Source of the DNA: Leptolyngbyaceae cyanobacterium
Lineage (GTDB): Bacteria > Cyanobacteriota > Cyanobacteriia > Cyanobacteriales > Aerosakkonemataceae
Direction: 5' to 3'
NCBI GenBank assembly: GCA_036703985.1
Contig: DATNQN010000025.1
Coordinates: forward strand, 51,494 to 115,493
Length of the DNA: 64,000 nucleotides
The stretch's first letter is position 1; each line of letters begins with the position of its first letter. The notes below the pieces were generated by a model that saw nothing but the letters and a program-made list of their open reading frames with translations, had not been told where the DNA came from and ran no database searches. Shown here in pieces: positions 18,732 through 28,751 of the stretch. Position numbers and translations under genes: made by a program.

Positions 18732-19514
18732 TTAATACCACCAGGGTTGAAGCTTAGTGATGTAGTATGCGATCGCCACAATTGGAAAAGAGCCAACTTG
18801 CATTGACATGACGGTGGCAGCCAGGGTAGGACGCTTTTCTTTGAAACAACTTGCGATCGCAAAACCTTTCGTAACAAAACTAAAGATAAATCCAATCAGA
18901 AGAATGCCTCCCGTCACCGCATAAAGTAGAGTTCGATCGGCTGAAACACTGAAAGATTCCACCAGAAATAAGTTGGCAAAGCCTAATCCAGTGAAAAATA
19001 GATAAACCAAGAAAATAAACATTCCTTGGCTAATATTTTTTAAATAACCAATACGCTGGCAAAAAGAAACACACATTGCTGCCGAAACAGCCGATCCGAT
19101 CAAAGAAACTGGAAAAATAAAACCAAACGATCCCAAACTCACAAAGCAAGCAATTAGGTAGAATATATTTGCTAAAGTCGTTAATAAACAGGCTTTTGAG
19201 TAAGGAATATCTTCTCGTTTGTGCAGAATGTAAGCTTCGGCTGTGATGATGGGAATTAAAGGAACTCCAAATGAATAAATTGATGCGATCGCAGGTAGCG
19301 TAAAAAGTTCATAAGAAAATGCAACATTATTGGGGAATCCACCACAAGCTACTGCTGGTAAGGCAAAGGTTATTAGTAATGAAATAGCGCATAACATAAT
19401 TTTGATTAATGATTGCCAATTTATTTTATGTTGAATTTTGCTTGAATTACGAATTGCCAGTGCATAGTTATCGCTCGGAACGATTTTTACATCAAATCTA
19501 TTGTTAAGTTGCAT
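18732..19514 (-). CDS. hypothetical multi-pass membrane protein (260 aa)
   Basis: After a ~35-residue soluble N-terminus the protein has about seven hydrophobic helices (starting LIKIMLCAISLLITFALPAV). A PAVACGG motif follows the first helix. I recognise no family, and no transport or catalytic motif is obvious. Related uncharacterised membrane proteins are common in filamentous cyanobacteria. It ends 130 bp from the AAA-WD40 gene on the same strand, but with no clear ribosome-site coupling. Confidence 0.6.
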   Translation of the reverse strand: MQLNNRFDVKIVPSDNYALAIRNSSKIQHKINWQSLIKIMLCAISLLITFALPAVACGGFPNNVAFSYELFTLPAIASIYSFGVPLIPIITAEAYILHKREDIPYSKACLLTTLANIFYLIACFVSLGSFGFIFPVSLIGSAVSAAMCVSFCQRIGYLKNISQGMFIFLVYLFFTGLGFANLFLVESFSVSADRTLLYAVTGGILLIGFIFSFVTKGFAIASCFKEKRPTLAATVMSMQVGSFPIVAIAYYITKLQPWWY

Positions 19515-19610
19515 GGCGCTCTCCCAAACTCTTGATATTTCCTATTTACGCAGATGCTTTACCGAGTTCTTAACTGACTTCTTTGAGATATCATCGACTT
19601 GTTAATTAGA

Positions 19611-19645
19611 TATAAACCCGGTTTCTTGAAGAAACCGGGTTTATA
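19611..19645. repeat. 35-bp palindromic repeat (AGAAACCCGGTTTCT family), copy 2
   Basis: A perfect palindrome with 17-bp arms (TATAAACCCGGTTTCTT and its complement) around a single G. It lies 10 bp after the SPFH gene on the minus strand and may also serve as its terminator. Confidence 0.9.
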
Positions 19646-19654
19646 GGCACAAAC

Positions 19655-20599
19655 TTAAGAAACCTGTTTGACAACTCCATTACTCGACTCTTCGACAATT
19701 GAGCCAATTCCCTCTAAAGTAGATGGAATGCTGCGCGGATCGACAAACATTACCTTACTGCTGCCACTGCTACCAATCTTCATTCCCATTTCCAGATAAT
19801 TCTGCGCCAATAAAAACTGCAAAGCCCTACCAGCATTAGCATCGGTATTCAACTTTTTACCAATAATTTCCATCGCCGCTGCCGTAGCTTGCGCCTTTAA
19901 AATTTGCTGTTTTTGTTGCGCTTCTGCTTCTAAAATCGCTGCTTTTTGACGTGATTCTGCTTCGATGAGTTGGGCTTCTGCTTCCCCTCTCGCTGCATTC
20001 ACCGCCGCTTCTCTTTCCCCTTCCGATGAGAGAATCGCAGCTTGTTTTTTTCGTTCCGCAGACATTTGCAATTCCATCGCACCTTGCACGGTTTTAGAAG
20101 GAACGATTTCTCGCAATTCTACCCGCGTTACCTTCACACCCCAAGGTTCCGTAGCAGTATCTAATTCTCGCAACAAAGTTTTATTAATCGTAGTTCGAGC
20201 AGTGAGAGTTTCATTTAGTTGAAGGTTGCCGATTTCAGCGCGAATTTGCGTTAGTACTAAATTGACTATAGCTGATTGGAGATTTTGCACTTTGTAATAA
20301 GCTTTCTCAATATCGATCACTCGCCAATAAACCACCGCATCTACACTTATAGAAACGTTATCGCGAGTAATGCAGGTTTGCGGCGTAATTTCTAAAACCT
20401 TTTCGCGAGTAGTTTCTTTATAAACAACATTTGATAAAAAAGGCGTGATAAAATTCAATCCTGGTTCTAATTTTTTGCCATCGTATCTGCCGAGGAATTC
20501 TACTAAAGCTTCGTCTCCTTGATTGATAATCTTGACACTGCCAGCGAGGGTAGCCGTACCAGTAATAGCCATAAATGCCAACAACAGTAAATAATCCAT
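19655..20599 (-). CDS. SPFH/Band 7 domain protein (paraslipin/QmcA-like)
   Basis: The 314-residue protein has an N-terminal membrane anchor (about 2-20), an SPFH domain (about 20-190; [21 protein letters not shown]) and an Ala/Glu-rich coiled coil (about 175-245) that drives oligomer formation, then a short C-terminal region ([21 protein letters not shown]). Such proteins form membrane microdomain scaffolds and protect membrane proteins or proteases. It is the last gene of a minus-strand operon behind two NfeD-like genes, the classical partner of SPFH proteins. Confidence 0.95.
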   Translation of the reverse strand: MDYLLLLAFMAITGTATLAGSVKIINQGDEALVEFLGRYDGKKLEPGLNFITPFLSNVVYKETTREKVLEITPQTCITRDNVSISVDAVVYWRVIDIEKAYYKVQNLQSAIVNLVLTQIRAEIGNLQLNETLTARTTINKTLLRELDTATEPWGVKVTRVELREIVPSKTVQGAMELQMSAERKKQAAILSSEGEREAAVNAARGEAEAQLIEAESRQKAAILEAEAQQKQQILKAQATAAAMEIIGKKLNTDANAGRALQFLLAQNYLEMGMKIGSSGSSKVMFVDPRSIPSTLEGIGSIVEESSNGVVKQVS

Positions 20600-20656
20600 G
20601 ATGCAATCTCCTAATCAATCAATTTGAACTGGATATGAACAATAAAAATTTGTAAG

Positions 20657-21196
20657 TTAAGGATTAAACATCGATTCGGGAGCGATTATTAAAGTATTTC
20701 CTTCTCGACGCAATACATAAACTCTTTGCTCGCCAATAATCGCCGACGTTTTATCTGCACAACGAGCCTGCCAAAAGCAACCTTCATAAAGTACTTGTCC
20801 GATTTCTCCAGGTAAAATATCGCTCACTGTTTTTGCTTCCGTCGCATCGGGAATCGCGAATTTTTTACGCTTAATTAAAGTCGGACGCAACCAGATGATA
20901 CTGGCGAGAGATACCCCCATCCAGTACAAAATTTGCACGCCAAAATCTTCATACATGATGAAGCGCCAATCAATTCCCAGGTACTCTCCCATTTTCCAAT
21001 CAACAATTGAGGTAATAAAGGCGCTGGTTCCCAAAAACAAGGCAATTAATTTGTATTGATTCGGCCAATCTTTAGCCAGAAAAAGTTCTATTAGGCAAAG
21101 GGTAACTCCGGTGATGAACCAGAACCACGGTGGCGTAATAACGAAATTACTTTGAGTGGTTGTTTGTGCCATAAACCAAATGGGGGTAAATTCCAT
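20657..21196 (-). CDS. NfeD family membrane protein (second of pair)
   Basis: A 179-residue protein with about four membrane helices followed by an OB-fold NfeD-C domain (residues ~120-175: GEIGQVLYEGCFWQARC, then VYVLRREGNTLIIAP). It lacks the ClpP-like protease domain, as in short NfeD proteins. AGGAGG stands 10 bp before the ATG at 21196. It is related to the neighbouring upstream gene and the two are separated by 14 bp. It is expected to act with the SPFH protein encoded 57 bp downstream. Confidence 0.9.
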   Translation of the reverse strand: MEFTPIWFMAQTTTQSNFVITPPWFWFITGVTLCLIELFLAKDWPNQYKLIALFLGTSAFITSIVDWKMGEYLGIDWRFIMYEDFGVQILYWMGVSLASIIWLRPTLIKRKKFAIPDATEAKTVSDILPGEIGQVLYEGCFWQARCADKTSAIIGEQRVYVLRREGNTLIIAPESMFNP

Positions 21197-21210
21197 AATT
21201 GACTAACCTC

Positions 21211-21672
21211 CTACTGAAATAGTTTTTTAGATACGACAATTAAGGTGTTACCTTCGCGCCGTAAAACGTATACTTTTTGATTAGTTGGAATTGGCTCGAT
21301 ATGTTCGTCACAAGTAGCTTGCCAAATTGAACCTTCATAAAGAACTTCTCCGATTTGTCCTGGGAAAATTTCTGAGATAGTTCTCGCTTCAGTTGCTTCT
21401 GGAATGACAGCCTTTTTCTTTTTGAGAAACATCGGACGTATCCAGATTACGCAAGCGGTAGATAGTCCCATCCAATAAGTAATCTGAATTCTTAATGGTG
21501 GTACGGAATTTACTCGGAATAAAAATAGAGATACTAGGAATGAACAAATGCCAGATGTAAGAGGTACGAGTTTGAAGTTTTTTCCTAAAGTTTTTGGCAA
21601 AAATAGTTCCAGCAGGCAAAGACAAATGCTGACTGCTAACCAAAATAATGCCAAACTCAGTTGCAATCGCAT
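21211..21672 (-). CDS. NfeD family membrane protein (first of pair)
   Basis: A 153-residue protein with three to four membrane helices and a C-terminal OB-like domain (GQIGEVLYEGSIWQATC, KVYVLRREGNTLIVV). The start at 21672 is chosen because GGGGAGG lies about 8 bp upstream; an in-frame ATG at 21693 would add MAGEVKV and overlap that site. It shares the tail pattern of its neighbour, so the pair looks like an ancient tandem duplication. It is the first gene of the NfeD-NfeD-SPFH operon. Confidence 0.9.
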   Translation of the reverse strand: MRLQLSLALFWLAVSICLCLLELFLPKTLGKNFKLVPLTSGICSFLVSLFLFRVNSVPPLRIQITYWMGLSTACVIWIRPMFLKKKKAVIPEATEARTISEIFPGQIGEVLYEGSIWQATCDEHIEPIPTNQKVYVLRREGNTLIVVSKKLFQ

Positions 21673-21816
21673 CACCTTAACCTCCCCAGCCAACTCTTTT
21701 ACTATTAAGATTGGTGAGTGCCTGAGATCGTGACTGAGTTTTTCGAGAACTCATCGACTTCTCATCGACTTTGTGGCAAATTGACTTTAGACCATTCGAG
21801 TGGGCTAATTTTTGCA

Positions 21817-23613
21817 ATGCCGCGATCGCTAAAGGTGCGTGAAGACTCTATCCCCATCATTAAGTCGTCTTTGTTGAGAAATGGCTTTCCCAGTCAGAAG
21901 GTGCTAGCGGAAGATTTGGGGATTTCTCAGTCCACCGTGAGCAACTTTTTGAACGGAAGACCCGTTGATTATGCAAATTTTATCGAAATATCCCGAATTT
22001 TAGGCCAAGAATGGCGGAATATTGCCGATCTAAATGATAATTCTCAGCTAGAATCAGTACCCACCCTAAAAGCTAAATTCGTGATTAGCGATCGCACTTC
22101 CAACTCCCCGCTAACTCAACAATTGCAACAAGCTTTCAGTGCAGGGGGTCACCAAGTCTTCATTCCCGAAAAAAGCACTCTGCCAGAAGAATATTTAGAG
22201 CTTTCAGATTACTTAGTGTTGACGATCTCCGAACAATTTGCCGTTAGCGAAATCTTATTAGAAGAAGTGCGAGTCGCCAAAGAATGGCAGACTTTTAACT
22301 TACAAAAGCCAGCTATATTACCAATCTGTCTGGATTTACCCTGGCAGAATTCTCTTCCCTTTGATTTGCTCCAACTTTTACAAGAAATTCAACCTTGGCA
22401 ATGGCATACTAACCAAAATCCATCAATTCTAGCCTCGGAAATTCTCAACTTACTAGCAGAAGGACTCACTTCCTTAACCCCTAACCACGAATTCGCTATA
22501 TCCTGGTATCAAGTTGAAATTGCTGACAGAAAATTCTCCCCATCCCCCCATCCCGCCATTCCCTCGTCTCCTCTCCCCGCCGCATCCCCAGAGATCCCAG
22601 AAGGACAAGTAGAAATATCTTCTCAGTTTTATATCGAGCGAAATCCCATCGAAACGCGCTGTTACGAAACGATTACTCAGCCAGGAGCACTGATTCGCAT
22701 CAAAGCACCCAGACAGATGGGTAAAACTTCATTAATGGCACGCATTTTGCATCATGCAGAACAGCAAGGTTCAAAAGCGATCGCCTTAAGTTTGCAATTA
22801 GCTAATAAGCGAGTTTTTGCCAGTTCGGATAAATTTTTACAGTGGTTTTGTGCCAGCGTCGGTCAAGAATTAGGGATGCTCGAACAGGTAACCAACTGTT
22901 GGGAATTAGCCGAAATGATTGGCAGCAACCAATGTTGTAAAGCGTTTTTCGAGCGATATTTATTACCAGGGATTCCCACTACTTTAACTTTAGGATTGGA
23001 TGAAGTAGATCGGGTTTTTGAATCTCCGGAAATTGCCGATGATTTTTTTGGTTTGTTGCGTGCTTTGCATGAAGAAGCCAAGCGTCGCGACATCTGGAAA
23101 AAGTTCCGTTTAATCGTCGTACATTCCACCGAAGTTTATATTCCTTTGGATATCAATAAATCACCTTTTAATGTGGGATTACCGATTGAATTACCAGAGC
23201 TTAATGCCGTGCAAGTACAAGAGTTAGCAAGACGACACGGATTAAATTGGAGTGAAAATCATCTAGGAGAAAAATTAATGAATTTAGTAGGAGGACATCC
23301 TTATTTAGTTAGATTAGCGATGTATCACATTGCTCGTCAGGATATTACTTTAGATCGTTTAGTGGAAGAAGCGATTACAGAAGTGGGAATTTACAGCGAT
23401 CACTTGCGGCGACATCTATGGAATTTAGAAAAATATCCAGATTTAATGTTAGCTATGAAAGATGTTGTAACAGCTGCTCAAGGAGTGCGTTTGCGATCGG
23501 ATTTGGCATTTAAGTTGACCAGTATGGGATTAGTGAAACTTGAAGGTAATCATTGCGTTGCTAGGTGCAATTTGTACCAGCAATATTTTCGCGATCGTTT
23601 AATCGATTCTTAA
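21817..23613 (+). CDS. HTH - TIR-like - AAA-like ATPase protein
   Basis: The 598-residue protein starts at MPRSLKVRED, as family members do; an upstream in-frame ATG at 21718 is rejected. Residues ~1-75 are a XRE-like HTH (FPSQKVLAEDLGISQSTVSN). Residues ~85-230 look like a TIR-type fold (HQVFIPEKS, SDYLVLTISEQFAVSEI, then LEEVRVAKE). A proline-rich linker leads to the AAA-like domain (about 265-590) with P-loop APRQMGKTS and LGLDEVDRVF. TIR plus NTPase switch is an architecture of NLR-like immune or signalling proteins. Whether the TIR part is an active NADase is unknown; a glutamate-rich helix (SEILLEEVR) sits where the catalytic Glu would be. It is divergent from the NfeD operon. Confidence 0.85.
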   Translation: MPRSLKVREDSIPIIKSSLLRNGFPSQKVLAEDLGISQSTVSNFLNGRPVDYANFIEISRILGQEWRNIADLNDNSQLESVPTLKAKFVISDRTSNSPLTQQLQQAFSAGGHQVFIPEKSTLPEEYLELSDYLVLTISEQFAVSEILLEEVRVAKEWQTFNLQKPAILPICLDLPWQNSLPFDLLQLLQEIQPWQWHTNQNPSILASEILNLLAEGLTSLTPNHEFAISWYQVEIADRKFSPSPHPAIPSSPLPAASPEIPEGQVEISSQFYIERNPIETRCYETITQPGALIRIKAPRQMGKTSLMARILHHAEQQGSKAIALSLQLANKRVFASSDKFLQWFCASVGQELGMLEQVTNCWELAEMIGSNQCCKAFFERYLLPGIPTTLTLGLDEVDRVFESPEIADDFFGLLRALHEEAKRRDIWKKFRLIVVHSTEVYIPLDINKSPFNVGLPIELPELNAVQVQELARRHGLNWSENHLGEKLMNLVGGHPYLVRLAMYHIARQDITLDRLVEEAITEVGIYSDHLRRHLWNLEKYPDLMLAMKDVVTAAQGVRLRSDLAFKLTSMGLVKLEGNHCVARCNLYQQYFRDRLIDS

Positions 23614-23834
23614 TTCCAATTCTGGATGAATATGAGTTAAATTAATCCGTTAGAGCAATCGTCAAAACGGTTAATACCAGTTCACTTACTTAAGTGCCAC
23701 AAATTTTTCCTCCTTCCCTTCTGTCTTTGGTTTTCTGCTATAGATGCCCCTGCGGATCGAAACTATTTTGGGAGAGGGGAAAAGCCATCGCTCCATTGAT
23801 ATTCGCCCCCTCACCCGCTCGCTTCATTTTTCAA

Positions 23835-26081
23835 TTACTTCTGCGCTACCAACTGACTCACCTTGGGATGGTACAGTCTCAGGTAATTCCAATAGTTACC
23901 GAACACCTGTTTAACGTAGTCTTTAGTTTCGGGAAAAGGAATGCTTTCCACAAACTCATCAGGATCGGTTAATGGTTTTTGGTTTACCCATTGCCTCACG
24001 TTACCAGCACCCGCATTGTAACTAGCCAGCGCTAATAAAGAATTATTGCTGAAGATTGAATGGTCGGAAGCTAAAAGTGCTACCCCTAAGTTAATGTTGT
24101 CATTGGTATTTTCTAAGGAATATTCCTCAACGTCGATTTGTTTGGCGATCGATGCGGCAACTGGAGGCATCATTTGCATTAAACCAACGGCACCTGCACG
24201 AGAGCGGATGGTGGGCATAAATCGGGATTCTTGCCTCATCAAAGCCAGCACTAATAAAGGATTGACTTTGCGCTTTTGAGACCAAGTTTCGATCGTTTGC
24301 AAATACGGAAGAGGATACAAAGCATACCAATAAATGGGCTTTTTCTGAAGAGCTTCGTATTCCGCTCGTTCTGAAGGGTTGTCTTTGTCTCCTATGCTAT
24401 AAATTTCTTCAATTCCGGCTAAATATTCCCCTGCTAACAGCCTCAAAAGGCCATTGGTAAAGCGTTGATCTACCGTTGGTTCTAGCCGTTTTTGAAATTC
24501 TGCTTGCCATTGCATCCAGGCATCTTGTTCTTGGCCCAATTGATATAGTTCTTGCACGAGGGCAGATCCGGTAGGTAATTCAGGACGCTCCTCGGGCAGG
24601 ACTATTTCGGCGGACATTTGTCGCGCCGTGCTAAAGTCTCCCACGTCCCAACCCAGGAAAACCGCAGACCGCCAAGCGTAGTAAGAATATGGATATAGGG
24701 CAATTACTTGTTGAAAAGCGGCTTTGGCTTGCTCTTGCTGCCCCAGTTGGATGGCCCATTTTCCGGCCCAGAATCCTGCTTCGCGAGCTTGTTCGCTATG
24801 GGGATTGCGATCGAGAATTGGTTTAGCCCATTGCAACGCTCCTTGGATATCTCCAGCTTTCGCACTAGCCTGCGCCATTTCCCACCGATATGCGGCGGCT
24901 GCATCGGAATTGCTATATTTGGTGAGCAATAATTGACGAGTTTCTCGAGCAGCGGCGGGGTTGTCGAGGTGTTTTAAAGTTTCGGCTTTTTCTAGCAGTG
25001 CTTCCCCTGCTGAGTCGGGGAAATTCTCGATCGCTTGGTCGAGATAAGGTACTGCTTCTATAGATGGTTCTATTCTGGCAATCTGAATTAGTGCTTTGCC
25101 AGTTTCTTCTGCTTTGGGGAAGTCTTGGACTAACTTTTTGTAAGCTTGATTAGCGTCTCTCGGTTTCTCGGCTAATTCAAGTCCTCTCGCCATTAAGTAG
25201 GCATTCCGAGATGTGGCTTCGCTTTTCGCATAAGCAGCGCTGGCTTGTCCGTATTTGCGATCTCTCCAGTAACCTTTGGCGATCGCTTCCCAGTCTTTTT
25301 TATCGATCGGCTTTAAAGGTTTACCATTGATCGTATCGGGCAGGCTCACTAACCGATCTAATACCGTACTAACCCCAGGCTGGTCAAAGCTATACCTTGC
25401 TAGTAACAATAGTAAGTCTCGTTGATTGGGGGGATTATCCTCTAACCACGAGCGTGCCATTTCTAGGGTGCGGGGATGACTGGGATATTTTTCGATCGCT
25501 TTTTTCCAATCGTCCGGTTTCTTCTTTCCCAAGGCGTATAAAGCTTCTAGCGCTACGGGAGTGTCGGGGTAATATTTGAGCAAATTCTCCCACTCGGCAG
25601 TTGCTTTCGCTTGGTCGCCCATCACTTGGTACGCTTGGGCGCGTTTGGCGATCGCGTGTGCGCCTAGAAGGGAATAGTTGCACTCTAAACCTTCTAACAA
25701 CTGGGCTGCCTTTTGTCCCTGCTGCTGTTGAATCAAATCCGATGCCAGCATATAACGGGCGCGGGCGCTCTCTCGACCACTTCCTCCGTTAGCGATCGCT
25801 TCTAGCTCGGCGGCTCGTCGATCCGGTGGCAACCCTGCCAGTGAGAAAACACTCTTGTTGCTCTGATATCCCGTCGTTTGACGGCTATTTTTGTGGAACA
25901 GACACGCAACGGTTCTTTGCGCTAATCCGCGACCATACTTTGCTTCCACAAGTGGTATGGCCATCAGCAGTCCACACAGTCCGAAAACGACGCCAAGAGC
26001 AATTTGTTGTTGCCTGCGTTGTTTGTACTTAACCGAACCGTAACTGGAACGGTTGAAACTAAGACTCGACGTTTTTCTCAT
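23835..26081 (-). CDS. soluble lytic murein transglycosylase (SLT) with TPR-like repeats
   Basis: A 748-residue protein starting at MRKTSSLSF (26081); longer in-frame starts give an unlikely leader. A membrane anchor/signal segment (QQIALGVVFGLCGLLMAIPLV) is followed by a long superhelix of TPR-like repeats (about 80-590) and a C-terminal SLT domain. The catalytic acid is E618 (MRQESRFMP) and family motifs AGAVGLMQMMP and LALASYNAGAGNVRQW are present. It cleaves peptidoglycan to 1,6-anhydro-muropeptides in the periplasm. The domain order matches cyanobacterial homologues of E. coli Slt70. Confidence 0.95.
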   Translation of the reverse strand: MRKTSSLSFNRSSYGSVKYKQRRQQQIALGVVFGLCGLLMAIPLVEAKYGRGLAQRTVACLFHKNSRQTTGYQSNKSVFSLAGLPPDRRAAELEAIANGGSGRESARARYMLASDLIQQQQGQKAAQLLEGLECNYSLLGAHAIAKRAQAYQVMGDQAKATAEWENLLKYYPDTPVALEALYALGKKKPDDWKKAIEKYPSHPRTLEMARSWLEDNPPNQRDLLLLLARYSFDQPGVSTVLDRLVSLPDTINGKPLKPIDKKDWEAIAKGYWRDRKYGQASAAYAKSEATSRNAYLMARGLELAEKPRDANQAYKKLVQDFPKAEETGKALIQIARIEPSIEAVPYLDQAIENFPDSAGEALLEKAETLKHLDNPAAARETRQLLLTKYSNSDAAAAYRWEMAQASAKAGDIQGALQWAKPILDRNPHSEQAREAGFWAGKWAIQLGQQEQAKAAFQQVIALYPYSYYAWRSAVFLGWDVGDFSTARQMSAEIVLPEERPELPTGSALVQELYQLGQEQDAWMQWQAEFQKRLEPTVDQRFTNGLLRLLAGEYLAGIEEIYSIGDKDNPSERAEYEALQKKPIYWYALYPLPYLQTIETWSQKRKVNPLLVLALMRQESRFMPTIRSRAGAVGLMQMMPPVAASIAKQIDVEEYSLENTNDNINLGVALLASDHSIFSNNSLLALASYNAGAGNVRQWVNQKPLTDPDEFVESIPFPETKDYVKQVFGNYWNYLRLYHPKVSQLVAQK

Positions 26082-26531
26082 AAAGCCTCGCGGCGACGGA
26101 AATCCATCTGTTTTTTTTGGGTATGGGAGGCAGCGCAAGCAAACGCGATTCAAAATATATGGCTTGCTTACTAACTGCGCGATGAAACAGAGGACACCAC
26201 ACGGATGAATCAATCAGATACACACCTGTGAAGTCCATGCTGTGCGACGGGGACTAGGCTGGATAAACCACCCTTGATACAAGGCCAGGTTTTTACCTTT
26301 GAACTTTACAAGTTTAGCAATACAAAAGAGCTTTAATTGACATTTTTACTTGAAAAAAGCCTGATTGGAAAGAGGAAAACTCTATAATTAATGAGGTATT
26401 TGGCTCTTAAAAGCATCAAGGATCAAAATTTTTTATTGTTCTACCTACTGTTTCTGATTCAGCGATCCCGCGATCCCCAAATTTTTCTATCTTTGTGAGA
26501 ATTGACATAATTAAGAAAATATGATATATCA
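26082..26531. other. intergenic region upstream of the transglycosylase gene
   Basis: It contains the presumed promoter of the transglycosylase and the downstream end of the helicase gene. No convincing repeat, RNA or terminator structure was seen. Confidence 0.4.
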
Positions 26532-28709
26532 TCAACTACTAGTAATTTTTACTACTTCTGCCATATCGAGATAATCGATCGCAAAAGCTTTACGCAGTAA
26601 CTCAGGCGGAATAAACTCGTCATACTTTTGAATTTTCGGCGCTTCCGAAGCAGCTACCAAGTCTTCTGTAGAAATTCCCTGTTGACAAAGCGCCACCACC
26701 CCTTTACCAAAATCTTGCGACTGATTTTTACCAACTTTAACAGTCAAAAAATAAGGTGACAAACCGCCGATACTTTTAATATCTAACAACTCGCGACCAA
26801 ACAAATTTAGTAACCTTTCCAAAGTGCGAAAGCCTACCGTACCCAACCAAGGAAAAATACAATAACTCTTATTTTCCAAAAGCAATATATTAGTTTTATC
26901 CAATCCCGCATTTCGAGCTACTTGACGAGCAACTTTTAATCTTTCTTTCGCACCTTTTTGCAAAAAACTATATTCCTTATCTTCCAATAAAACTTGTCGC
27001 ATTCTCTGTAAAATCCGAGTATGAATATTCACACTGCTATTACTACGCCAAGCAATACTAGCAATTCCCTCCACTTGCTTCACCCAAAGAGTTCTCGCCT
27101 TCGGTTCAATATCGATAACTTCCCAAGTCCGACCCGCCAAAGTAAACCGTTTGCCAATCGCCGGAGGCATCACAATACTGCCAATTTCCATCACATCATC
27201 CCGGACAATATACTCCTTTTGTTCCGCAAACACCGCATAAAAATGAAAAGAATGCACCATTTTTTCTGCCGCCGAACCAACAATTAAATCTCCCCTGTCC
27301 GTTTGTTCAAGATGACTAATATCAATTAAATAACGCAACAACAGACGAAAATCATCTTGAGAAATCCCCCTAAACGGCGGTAAAGTTAAAACCAATTCAG
27401 CCAGACCAGCAGGTGAAAGTTCACCATTCGCTCTTAAAATACTCATAGTTTGTTGATATAACAAACTTAAAGGATATTGAACTGGTCGAATAGGTTCGAT
27501 CCAACGGTCTTCTAAATAAAGTTGAATAATCGCAATACATTGTAGTAACTGCCAAGGAATTTGTTCACCTAAATTTTCCTCCCCCGATAACTCATCTTCC
27601 GTGCAAACAAACCGCATATCAGCCGGGTCACCTCGCCTACCAGTGCGTCCCAATCTCTGCAAAAAACTCGCTACGGAAAAAGGTGCATCTAATTGAATTA
27701 CTCGCTCTAATTGACCGATATCAATTCCCATTTCCAAAGTAACTGTTGCCGCCGTCACCGCCGGAGTATTTGATAAACGCATCGCTTCTTCTGCTGCTGA
27801 CCGCAACTTAGCAGAAATACTGCCATGATGGACGTGATATATATCTGGCAATCCTTCATTTGAAGCAATTTGTCGTAAATTACTAATCACCGATTCTGTT
27901 TCAGAGCGATTATTAGTAAAAATCAGACATTTGCGAGACTTAGTTAAATTAAAAATATGTTGGTAATGAGGACTATTTACCGAATCTTCTGCTGAATCTT
28001 CAGGAATATAGAAATGCTCTAAAGCCAAGTGAACCGTGCGCTTTTTATCGCTAAAATTAGCAGTAGTTACAGGTGTTTTAGTTTCCGCACGCAACCAATC
28101 TTCAGCAGAAGAGTAATCTCCCAAAGTAGCAGATAAACCAATGCGACGTGGCGGTTCTTTTACATATCTGGATAACCGGGTTAACTGGGAAAGTATCTGA
28201 TAACCTCGTTCGGTTCCCATGAAAGCGTGGATTTCATCAATAATGATAAATCGTAAATCTTTAAATAAGCGCGTAAGTTCGGTAGCGTCTTTGTTAATCA
28301 GCAAACTTTCTAAAGATTCTGGAGTGATTTGCAGAATACCTCTAGGGTCTTTGAGAAATATTTGTTTGCGGCTTTGGGCGATATCACCGTGCCAAGGTAA
28401 AACGGGAATATCGGCTTCTTTTAACAGATTATTTAATCGTTCAAATTGGTCGTTGATTAAAGCTTTGATCGGCCCGATGTAGACAACTCCAATACTTTCT
28501 GGTGGTTTTTCGTACAGAAGAGTTACCACTGGCAAAAAAGCTGCTTCCGTTTTTCCAGAAGCGGTAGCAGCCGCAATTAATAAATGAGCATCGGTTTCAA
28601 AAATAACTCGACAAGCTTCGATTTGAACTGCTCTTAATTCAGTCCAACCATTAGCATAGATGTATTCTTGGATAAATGGTGCTAGTCTGGAAAAAGGAGA
28701 TTCGCTCAT
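26532..28709 (-). CDS. Lhr-like superfamily 2 DEAD/DEAH-box helicase
   Basis: A 725-residue helicase with motif I AATASGKT (47-54), motif II DEIH (158-161), motif III SAT (193-195) and motif VI QRLGRTGRRGDP. The region after the two RecA domains (winged helix and FTLAGRTWEVIDIEP segment) is that of Lhr-type helicases, in the shorter form found in Ter- and BREX-associated clusters rather than the ~1,500-residue repair Lhr. It would unwind DNA or RNA:DNA using ATP. It starts 42 bp from a divergent DUF4241 gene, and a PD-(D/E)XK nuclease gene lies upstream on the same strand. It probably acts with the BrxD-like ATPase at 48.1 kb or the nuclease, by inference. Confidence 0.92.
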   Translation of the reverse strand: MSESPFSRLAPFIQEYIYANGWTELRAVQIEACRVIFETDAHLLIAAATASGKTEAAFLPVVTLLYEKPPESIGVVYIGPIKALINDQFERLNNLLKEADIPVLPWHGDIAQSRKQIFLKDPRGILQITPESLESLLINKDATELTRLFKDLRFIIIDEIHAFMGTERGYQILSQLTRLSRYVKEPPRRIGLSATLGDYSSAEDWLRAETKTPVTTANFSDKKRTVHLALEHFYIPEDSAEDSVNSPHYQHIFNLTKSRKCLIFTNNRSETESVISNLRQIASNEGLPDIYHVHHGSISAKLRSAAEEAMRLSNTPAVTAATVTLEMGIDIGQLERVIQLDAPFSVASFLQRLGRTGRRGDPADMRFVCTEDELSGEENLGEQIPWQLLQCIAIIQLYLEDRWIEPIRPVQYPLSLLYQQTMSILRANGELSPAGLAELVLTLPPFRGISQDDFRLLLRYLIDISHLEQTDRGDLIVGSAAEKMVHSFHFYAVFAEQKEYIVRDDVMEIGSIVMPPAIGKRFTLAGRTWEVIDIEPKARTLWVKQVEGIASIAWRSNSSVNIHTRILQRMRQVLLEDKEYSFLQKGAKERLKVARQVARNAGLDKTNILLLENKSYCIFPWLGTVGFRTLERLLNLFGRELLDIKSIGGLSPYFLTVKVGKNQSQDFGKGVVALCQQGISTEDLVAASEAPKIQKYDEFIPPELLRKAFAIDYLDMAEVVKITSS

Positions 28710-28751
28710 ATCATTTGATGTTGGTTTAGTTACTTAACAGAGTAGCAAAAT

